Shown one piece after another: positions 1 through 5,361 of a stretch of 6,224 nt of DNA (positions are counted from its first letter, which is position 1; the number at the start of each line of letters is the position of its first letter). The stretch is from assembly GCA_009783975.1 (NCBI GenBank), contig WRCL01000122.1:1-6224 (forward strand), read 5' to 3'. The DNA comes from Micrococcales bacterium (GTDB lineage: Bacteria; Actinomycetota; Actinomycetes; Actinomycetales; Cellulomonadaceae). The position numbers were made by a program, and so were the translations under genes. The notes beneath the pieces are model-generated. The model saw nothing but the letters and a program-made list of their open reading frames with translations, had not been told where the DNA came from and ran no database searches.

Positions 1-3000
1 ACGTTGCTGTCGCGGACCACCGCGGGGATGCACAACCTGTTCCGCCTCGGGTCGTTGGCGTCCCTGGACGGGCAGATGGGCAAGTGGCCCCGGATGGACC
101 GCGAGCTGTTGATCCAGTACCACGACGGGCTCATCGCCACGACGGGGTGCCTCTCAGGTGAGGTCCAGACCCGCTTGCGCCTGGGCCAGTACGACCAGGG
201 GCTGCGCGCCGCCGGCGAGCTGCAGGACATCTTCGGAAAAGACTTCCTGTACGTGGAGGTCATGGACCACGGGCTGGACATCGAACGGCGCGTCGTCAAA
301 GACCTGCTGCGCCTGGCCGAGGCCATCGGTGCCCCGGTCGTCGCGACGAACGACCTGCACTACGCGCACGAGGGCGACGCGCACGCCCACGAGGCGCTGC
401 TCGCGGTCCAGTCCGGGTCGACCCTCGACGAGCCGACGTACGAACAAGGCGGCAACCGGTTCGCGTTCTCCGGGTCCGGGTACTACGTGAAGTCTGCCGA
501 GCAGATGCGCCGGACATGGGCTGAGCTGCCCGTCGCCTGCGACAACACGTTGCTGGTCGCCGAGCAGTGCGAGGTCGACTTCCCCTCGGGCGCGAACTAC
601 ATGCCCCGCTACGCCGTGCCCGACGGCGAGGACGAGAACTCCTGGTTCGTCCGTCAGGTCGAACGCGGGCTGCAGCGGCGGTATCCCCAGGTGCCCGACG
701 ACGTGCGGGCCTTGGCCGAGTACGAGGTCGCGACGATCACCTCGCTGGGTTTCGCCGGGTACTTCCTCGTCGTCGCCGACTTCATCGGGTGGGCCAAGGA
801 CCAAGGGATCCGTGTGGGCCCAGGGCGCGGCTCGGCTGCCGGGTCGATGGTCTCCTACGCCATGGGGATCACCGAGCTCGACCCGATCCGCCACGGGCTG
901 ATCTTCGAACGGTTCTTGAACCCAGAGCGGGTCAGCTGGCCCGACATCGACGTGGACTTCGACGAGCGTCGCCGCGGCGAGGTCATCCGCTACGTCACCG
1001 ACAAGTACGGCGAGGACCGTGTCGCCCAGATCGTCACCTACGGCACGATCAAGGCCAAGCAAGCCGTCAAGGACGCCTCGCGCGTGCTCGGGTTCCCTTT
1101 CGCCATGGGCGACAAGCTCACCAAGGCGATGCCGCCGTCGGTCATGGGCACTGACATCCCCCTGTCTGGTGTCGACGACCCGCAGCACCCGCGCTACGCC
1201 GAGGCCGAGGAGTTCCGCCAGGTCGTCGCCGCCGACCCTGACGCCCAGCGCGTCATCGCCACGGCCCGGGGCCTGGAGGGGCTCAAACGCCAGTGGGGTG
1301 TGCACGCCGCCGGCGTCATCATGTCGTGCGAACCGCTCATGGACATCATCCCGGTGATGAAACGCCCGCAGGACGGGGCGATCATCACCCAGTTCGACTA
1401 CCCGACCGCCGAAGGCCTCGGGCTGGTCAAGATGGACTTCCTGGGGTTGCGCAACCTCACGATCATCGACGACGCCCTGGCGAACATCGTCGCCAACGGC
1501 AAACCTGCCCTGGACCTGGAGTCGCTCGAGCTCGACGACGCGGGCACGTACGAGCTGCTCGCCCGCGGGGACACCCTTGGGGTCTTCCAGCTCGACGGCG
1601 GACCGATGCGTGCGTTGCTGCGCCAGATGCGCCCAGACAACTTCGAGGACATCTCCGCGGTCCTGGCCTTGTACCGGCCGGGCCCGATGGGCGTGAACTC
1701 GCACACGAATTACGCCTTGCGCAAGAACGGCCTGCAGAAGATCGAACCGATCCACCCTGAGCTCGAAGAGCCCCTGCGTGAGGTGCTGGAGCCGACCTAC
1801 GGGCTGATCGTCTACCAGGAGCAGGTCCAAAAAGCAGCACAGATCCTCGCCGGCTACACCCTGGGCCAGGCGGACCTGCTGCGCCGGGCCATGGGCAAGA
1901 AGAAGAAAGAGATCCTCGAGGCCGAGTTCGTCCCGTTCGCCGCGGGGTGCCGTGAGCGCGGATACTCCGACGAGGCGATCTCTGCGGTGTGGGACGTGCT
2001 CGTGCCGTTCTCCGGCTACGCGTTCAACAAGGCCCACACCGCCGGCTACGGGTTGGTCTCCTACTGGACCGCCTACCTCAAGGCCCACTACGCGACCGAG
2101 TACATGGCCGCGCTGCTCACCTCCGTGCGCGACGACAAGGACAAGTCCGCCCTCTACCTCAACGAGTGCCGCCGCATGGGTATCAAGGTGCTGCCCCCTG
2201 ACGTCAACGCCTCGTCGGCGCTGTTCACCGCTGTCGGGCACGACGTGCGGTTCGGGCTGACCGCGGTGCGCAACGTCGGCGAGGGCGCCGTGGAGGAGAT
2301 CGTCGCGGTGCGCACGCAGTTCACCTCGTTCACAGACTTCCTCGACAAGGTTCCCGCGTCGGTGTGCAACAAGCGGACCATCGAGTCCCTGGTCAAAGCT
2401 GGTGCGTTCGACTCCCTGCACCCCTCGCGCCGGGCTCTGCTGCTCGTCCACGAACAAGCCGTCGACGCGGTCATCGCCGTGAAACGCAAAGAGGCCGAGG
2501 GCCAGTTCGACCTGTTCGCAGACGCCTTCGGCCCGACGCAGGAGTTCACCGTCGCCGTCCCCGACATCGGCGACTGGGACAAGAAGCAGCGCCTGGCCTT
2601 CGAACGCGAGATGCTCGGCCTGTACGTGTCTGACCACCCCCTGTCTGGTCTGGAGCACATCCTGGCTGGCGCCGCCGACACCTCGATCGCCGCCCTCGTC
2701 GGCGACGAAGAACGCCCCGACGGGTCCGCGGTCACCATCGCGGGCCTGGTCACCACGGTGGCCCGCAAGATGTCCCGCCAGGGCAACCCTTGGGCACAGG
2801 TCACCATCGAAGACATGGAAGGCTCGCTGGACGTGCTGTTCTTCGGCGAGACCTACGTCGGGTACTCCTCGGTCCTCGCCGAAGACACCGTCCTGGCCAT
2901 CAAAGGCCGCGTCCGGCGCCGCGACGAGACCGTCCAGCTCCAGGCTATGGAGGTCACCGTCCCGGACACCTCCCGCGCCGACGACGCCCCCCTGGTCATC

Positions 3001-3216
3001 CACCTCAGCGCCACCGGGTGCACACCTGCGCTCGTCGAACGCCTCCGCGAGGTCCTCGTCACCCACCCCGGCACCACCGAGGTCCACATCCGCCTGGCCA
3101 GCCCCGGCCACGCCACGACCATGAAGCTCCAAGACACGCTCCGCGTCACCCGCGCCCCCGCCCTGTTCGGCGACCTCAAAGCCCTCTTGGGCGCCAGCTG
3201 CCTCACCCCCACCTGA
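1..3216 (+). CDS. dnaE: DNA polymerase III alpha subunit (DnaE1 type), 5' partial
   Basis: This is the catalytic subunit of the replicative DNA polymerase (C-family), acting at the fork with the beta clamp. The frame is open from base 1 and stops at TGA 3214-3216. Counting the first codon as residue 1, about 1071 residues are present. Aligned by eye to mycobacterial DnaE1, roughly 108 N-terminal residues lie outside the window, so no start can be chosen. Visible in order: the rest of the PHP exonuclease domain, with C50 in TTGCLSGE and D118/H120 in TNDLHY at expected metal-ligand places; the nucleotide-binding stretch GPGRGSAAGS (273-282); catalytic Asp in PDIDVDF (D317, D319) and in VKMDFLGL (D479); a helix-hairpin-helix region near 780-805; the clamp-binding motif QFDLF (835-839); and an OB fold near 905-985. 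The C-terminus (DLKALLGASCL) ends as the family does. There is no intein or frameshift. The retained PHP ligands suggest active proofreading, as known for DnaE1 of Mycobacterium. Confidence 0.97.
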   Translation, partial: TLLSRTTAGMHNLFRLGSLASLDGQMGKWPRMDRELLIQYHDGLIATTGCLSGEVQTRLRLGQYDQGLRAAGELQDIFGKDFLYVEVMDHGLDIERRVVKDLLRLAEAIGAPVVATNDLHYAHEGDAHAHEALLAVQSGSTLDEPTYEQGGNRFAFSGSGYYVKSAEQMRRTWAELPVACDNTLLVAEQCEVDFPSGANYMPRYAVPDGEDENSWFVRQVERGLQRRYPQVPDDVRALAEYEVATITSLGFAGYFLVVADFIGWAKDQGIRVGPGRGSAAGSMVSYAMGITELDPIRHGLIFERFLNPERVSWPDIDVDFDERRRGEVIRYVTDKYGEDRVAQIVTYGTIKAKQAVKDASRVLGFPFAMGDKLTKAMPPSVMGTDIPLSGVDDPQHPRYAEAEEFRQVVAADPDAQRVIATARGLEGLKRQWGVHAAGVIMSCEPLMDIIPVMKRPQDGAIITQFDYPTAEGLGLVKMDFLGLRNLTIIDDALANIVANGKPALDLESLELDDAGTYELLARGDTLGVFQLDGGPMRALLRQMRPDNFEDISAVLALYRPGPMGVNSHTNYALRKNGLQKIEPIHPELEEPLREVLEPTYGLIVYQEQVQKAAQILAGYTLGQADLLRRAMGKKKKEILEAEFVPFAAGCRERGYSDEAISAVWDVLVPFSGYAFNKAHTAGYGLVSYWTAYLKAHYATEYMAALLTSVRDDKDKSALYLNECRRMGIKVLPPDVNASSALFTAVGHDVRFGLTAVRNVGEGAVEEIVAVRTQFTSFTDFLDKVPASVCNKRTIESLVKAGAFDSLHPSRRALLLVHEQAVDAVIAVKRKEAEGQFDLFADAFGPTQEFTVAVPDIGDWDKKQRLAFEREMLGLYVSDHPLSGLEHILAGAADTSIAALVGDEERPDGSAVTIAGLVTTVARKMSRQGNPWAQVTIEDMEGSLDVLFFGETYVGYSSVLAEDTVLAIKGRVRRRDETVQLQAMEVTVPDTSRADDAPLVIHLSATGCTPALVERLREVLVTHPGTTEVHIRLASPGHATTMKLQDTLRVTRAPALFGDLKALLGASCLTPT

Positions 3217-3380
3217 GCCTGGATCCACCGATTTTGCGCCTGCTGCGCGTCACCTGGCAGGCACGCTGGCCGCGTTGTCGCTGCTCGACGGGCCTCCAGC
3301 CCGCCTTCGCTGCTCCGCCTTGCCATCGCACCCACCAGGTGACGCTCGCTACGGCGAAAATCGCTGGATCCAGGCTGAGG
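3212..3380. repeat. Long imperfect palindrome at the dnaE 3' end (MITE/REP-like element)
   Basis: The arm 3212-3257 is the imperfect reverse complement of 3335-3380. The outer part is nearly perfect (AGCCTGGATCCA at 3216-3227 against TGGATCCAGGCT at 3365-3376), as is a CGATTTT/AAAATCG block. The inner ten bases CGTCACCTGG and CCAGGTGACG (3335-3344) match exactly. A divergent stretch of about 12 bases lies between them. The 77-base centre has weaker pairing and ends in a small CGGGC/GCCCG hairpin near 3289-3303, so the whole 169 bases could fold as one long stem. The left arm includes the dnaE stop codon. No T-run follows the right arm, so it is not a classic intrinsic terminator, although it could still end dnaE transcription. 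A non-autonomous palindromic element is the likeliest reading; no transposase gene and no second copy are in the window. Confidence 0.7.
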
Positions 3381-3400
3381 ACAGTGGGGACGGTTCTTAT
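3381..3400. repeat. G-rich motif resembling RAYT-associated repeats
   Basis: The core GGGGACGGTTC lies at 3386-3396, five bases beyond the right arm of the palindrome. From memory, GGGGACGGTTC and its reverse complement recur near REP-associated tyrosine transposase (Y1/IS200-like) genes in many bacteria. Its position beside a palindrome suggests it is the end or recognition part of the same mobile unit. Only one copy is present here, so the link is inference. Confidence 0.35.
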
Positions 3401-3471
3401 GTCTTGCCTGGTCAGTGCCCTGCCCTCCCTTTCCAGTGCAGTGTTTCGACGCGAGGGTAGTGATCTCAACA

Positions 3472-3491
3472 CGGCGGTCGTGACGCCGCCG
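3472..3491. other. Small GC-rich hairpin
   Basis: CGGCGG (3472-3477) and CCGCCG (3486-3491) can form a six-pair stem around an eight-base loop. No T-run follows, so it is not a convincing terminator. In DNA this rich in G and C, such a stem can arise by chance. Confidence 0.25.
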
Positions 3492-3597
3492 CGCAGCACC
3501 GCGTCCGACGCACATCTTGTTCTGGGAGTGCCATAGGCCGCACGTACCTGGTGCCGGACATCGACGCGCTTGCGCTGGTCGGTGACAGCCGTCTATC

Positions 3598-3615
3598 GCC
3601 CGGGTGAAACCGGGC
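3598..3615. promoter_or_regulatory. Inverted repeat just upstream of the glycosidase promoter
   Basis: GCCCGG (3598-3603) and CCGGGC (3610-3615) form a perfect six-base inverted repeat around GTGAAA. It ends 21 bases before the candidate -10 box, overlapping where a -35 element would lie. That is a suitable place for an operator or activator site. It is also short enough to be chance. Confidence 0.35.
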
Positions 3616-3636
3616 ATACCGACTGTTTCTCCCCCG

Positions 3637-3650
3637 TAGACTATGTGTCA
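3637..3650 (+). promoter_or_regulatory. Candidate -10 box giving a leaderless transcript
   Basis: TAGACT (3637-3642) fits the actinobacterial -10 pattern TANNNT. It lies seven bases before the A of the ATG at 3650, so transcription would begin at or next to the start codon. There is no purine-rich ribosome binding site upstream of that ATG, which agrees with leaderless translation. No good -35 hexamer is visible 16-18 bases upstream (the sequence there is near GCATAC). Confidence 0.5.
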
Positions 3651-5215
3651 TGGGTGCAAAGAAGGGCCGTGTGGCGCGTGCTGCCGCCGTCCTGTGCGCG
3701 CTCATGGCGACGTCCCTCGTCCCAGGTCCACCGGCCGAGGCTGTCGCCGCGGCCCAGGGGCCGATCCGGCCCGAGCAGTTCCACATGGGGATCGCCTCGC
3801 ACCTGGGCGACCGCAAGCCGCGGCTGTCTGACGGCAAGCTTGACGGGGAGATCGCCCTGACCGACCTGGGGGCGACGACCCTGCGCGACGAAGCCGGGTG
3901 GGACCACATGGACGACCCCGGCTGGGCTGACGCGCTCAAGCTCGTCCCGCAGAACGGCGGCAAGATCATGCTGCTGCTCGACTACGGCAACCCCAAGTAT
4001 CTCGAGGGGGGGCCGTTCCCCGACACCCCTGGCGAACGCAAGGCGTTCTTGCAGTACGCACGGGCGCTCGTGACCAAGGTCGGGCCAAAGAACCTCGTCG
4101 GGATCGAGGTGTGGAACGAGTGGGACGTGTACATGGGCTGGGGGGGCCAGTACCAGTGGAACGACCCGTGCCCCATCGACGCGTCCGACGCCCCGGGGTG
4201 CCCGCTGGTGTACGCCCAGCTCGTCGAGTCGTTGCTGCACCCAGAACGCGAAGGGCTTGGTGTGCCGTCGTTGCGCCAGGCTGCGCCGGGGGTGCCGATC
4301 GTCGTCAACGCCATCGGCGCCCGTGACGCGCCCTGGACCGCGGCGGTGATGTCGCGCCTGCGTGAGCGCAAGGTCCAGGTCGACGGTGCCGTGCTGCACC
4401 CGTACGTCAGCGCGGGCAACGGGTGCCCTGGTTCGTCGCGCCGCCCTCCGGCTGGGCCGCGGGTCGCCGCGAACTGTGTGCGGCTCGTGGCCGACGAGGT
4501 TGCTTCGGCCTACGGCCAGCGGCTGCCGATCTATGTCACCGAGGTCGGCTGGTCGTCGTACGACGGGCCTGGTGGGGTGAGCGAAGACGTCCAGGCCCGT
4601 AACCTCGTCGAGTTCTACGTCCGGGCCCGGGCCACGGGCGACACCGCAGGGATCTGGTGGTACGACCTCGTCGAAGACGTACGGCCCGACGACGCAGAAG
4701 AAGAGCACTTTGGCCTGATCCGGCGCGACCCGGCCGACCGTGGTCGCCCAGGCCAGACCAAACCCGCAGGTCATGCCTATGGCGCGCTCGCCCACTTCTG
4801 GGCGGGGTGCACGGACATTGACGGGGCGTTCCAGGGCAACCGCACGTTTGACCTGTCCTGCCCCGACGGGGACCGCCAGATCGTGTTGAGCGCGACACAG
4901 GCCGAGCTCGAAGCTGCCGTGGCTGACGGCCACACCGTCGTCGACCTGCTCGCCCAGCAGCCGGCCGTCGGTCCCGGCGGTGAGGTGTCCGCGCTCGTCG
5001 GGCACCCGGTCGGGGTGCGGATCGGTGCCGCAGAACCAGAGATCGGTGACGCGTTGGTCGTCGTCGTCACACCCACCGACGCACCAGCGGGCCGGTCCGG
5101 CCCGAACGTCGGCGTTGTGCTCGCCAACCGGTGGGTGCCACCAGTGGTCGCTGGCGGTGTGGCGTTGGGCTGCAGCCTCGCGGGGTTCTTGTTGTGGCGG
5201 CGCTTGCACGACTGA
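3650..5215 (+). CDS. Secreted, membrane-anchored glycoside hydrolase (clan GH-A, PslG/GH39-like)
   Basis: A 521-residue protein predicted to hydrolyse a polysaccharide at the outer face of the membrane. Residues 1-10 are basic and 11-26 hydrophobic, forming a signal peptide with a probable cleavage near 31-36. The (beta/alpha)8 domain spans about 40-375. LLLDYGNPKY (108-117) matches the LDYGNP motif I associate with PslG-like enzymes. E157 in VWNEWD is the likely acid/base and E298 in VTEVGWSS the likely nucleophile; LHPY (249-252) and IWWYDL (335-340) are typical late-barrel segments. Residues about 376-480 look like the small beta domain that follows such barrels. A hydrophobic helix (about 496-516) followed by RRLHD should anchor the protein with its catalytic part outside. 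Cysteines at 174, 184, 259, 276, 387 and 404 could form disulfides. The substrate is unknown: PslG cuts the Psl exopolysaccharide, but no biosynthesis genes are nearby. Family placement within clan GH-A (GH39, GH5 or other) is uncertain. The ATG is preferred because the signal peptide follows at once. Confidence 0.85.
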   Translation: MGAKKGRVARAAAVLCALMATSLVPGPPAEAVAAAQGPIRPEQFHMGIASHLGDRKPRLSDGKLDGEIALTDLGATTLRDEAGWDHMDDPGWADALKLVPQNGGKIMLLLDYGNPKYLEGGPFPDTPGERKAFLQYARALVTKVGPKNLVGIEVWNEWDVYMGWGGQYQWNDPCPIDASDAPGCPLVYAQLVESLLHPEREGLGVPSLRQAAPGVPIVVNAIGARDAPWTAAVMSRLRERKVQVDGAVLHPYVSAGNGCPGSSRRPPAGPRVAANCVRLVADEVASAYGQRLPIYVTEVGWSSYDGPGGVSEDVQARNLVEFYVRARATGDTAGIWWYDLVEDVRPDDAEEEHFGLIRRDPADRGRPGQTKPAGHAYGALAHFWAGCTDIDGAFQGNRTFDLSCPDGDRQIVLSATQAELEAAVADGHTVVDLLAQQPAVGPGGEVSALVGHPVGVRIGAAEPEIGDALVVVVTPTDAPAGRSGPNVGVVLANRWVPPVVAGGVALGCSLAGFLLWRRLHD

Positions 5216-5229
5216 CCAGGGACCAGGGA
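5216..5229. repeat. 7-bp tandem duplication after the glycosidase stop codon
   Basis: CCAGGGA occurs twice back to back (5216-5222 and 5223-5229), directly after TGA 5213-5215. It is probably a slippage product. It resembles a purine-rich ribosome binding site, but no start codon with a credible frame follows it. Confidence 0.6.
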
Positions 5230-5231
5230 GA

Positions 5232-5248
5232 TGTTTCGGCCTGAAACA
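5232..5248. promoter_or_regulatory. 17-bp palindrome, possible operator
   Basis: TGTTTC (5232-5237) and GAAACA (5243-5248) are perfect inverted repeats around GGCCT. The size and spacing suit a dimeric helix-turn-helix repressor. An overlapping pair, TTCGGC (5235-5240) and GCCGAA (5254-5259), could form an alternative stem. No T-run follows, so a terminator for the upstream gene is less likely. The regulator is not in the window. Confidence 0.4.
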
Positions 5249-5253
5249 CATAT

Positions 5254-5288
5254 GCCGAACTGACACACTTTTGCCAGAACTGTGACAC
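5254..5288. repeat. Pair of imperfect direct repeats
   Basis: GCCGAACTGACACAC (5254-5268) and GCCAGAACTGTGACAC (5273-5288) share GCC, AACTG and ACAC, with one- and two-base insertions in the second copy. The copies start 19 bases apart, close to two turns of the helix, so two protein molecules could bind the same face. They lie between the palindrome and the candidate promoter of the next gene. Confidence 0.35.
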
Positions 5289-5319
5289 CGGAACGTCGTT
5301 TTCTCGCGACCGGACCGGC

Positions 5320-5325
5320 TACTGT
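5320..5325 (+). promoter_or_regulatory. Weak candidate -10 box for the last gene
   Basis: TACTGT fits TANNNT and would give a leader of roughly 30 bases before the GTG start. No recognisable -35 box lies 16-18 bases upstream. A GGAAC at 5290-5294 recalls the -35 of extracytoplasmic-function sigma factors, but I see no matching -10 at the right distance. Confidence 0.3.
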
Positions 5326-5345
5326 GGAGCCTGTTCCGCCAGATC

Positions 5346-5353
5346 GAGAAAGG
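5346..5353 (+). promoter_or_regulatory. Ribosome binding site that fixes the GTG start
   Basis: GAGAAAGG is purine-rich and ends eight bases before the GTG at 5362. It supports that start over the in-frame GTG at 5569, which has no comparable site. Confidence 0.65.
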
Positions 5354-5361
5354 CTGTCGTT

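Larger units (their letters stand above)
3401..3636. other. Intergenic remainder upstream of the glycosidase gene
   Basis: This stretch between the repeat element and the candidate promoter shows no credible gene. Open frames here lack ribosome binding sites and have compositions unlike the neighbouring genes. It holds two short hairpins (3472-3491 and 3598-3615) and is otherwise featureless by eye. It may contain upstream regulatory sequence for the glycosidase gene or degraded mobile DNA. Confidence 0.5.

Noticed and set aside
940..1450. Possible intein insertion at the conserved catalytic motifs of dnaE.
   Set aside because: The sequence runs unbroken through PDIDVDF and VKMDFLGL, with no intein splice motifs.
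154..3228. A 1024-codon open frame on the - strand opposite dnaE.
   Set aside because: It is antisense to an unmistakable DnaE. Its translation is low-complexity (Val, Asp, Gly, Arg-rich) with no family motifs, as expected from shadow frames in high-GC DNA.
3212..3380. The palindrome as an ordinary intrinsic terminator of dnaE.
   Set aside because: The arms are far longer than usual, the loop is 77 bases, and no T-run follows the right arm. A role in ending transcription is still possible but does not explain the structure.
3203..3499. A 98-codon - strand frame across the palindrome.
   Set aside because: It is contained largely in the repeat element and has no family motifs; it is best explained as a chance translation of repeat DNA.
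3464..3607. A short + frame reading RTYLVPDIDALALVGDSRLSPG near its end, which looked like a gene remnant.
   Set aside because: It has no start codon or ribosome binding site, is interrupted by stops just upstream (3458-3463), and the protein-like stretch is too short to identify.
3641..5266. A 541-codon open frame on the - strand opposite the glycosidase.
   Set aside because: The + strand has a signal peptide, catalytic motifs and a membrane anchor. The - strand product is compositionally biased and shows no recognisable domain.
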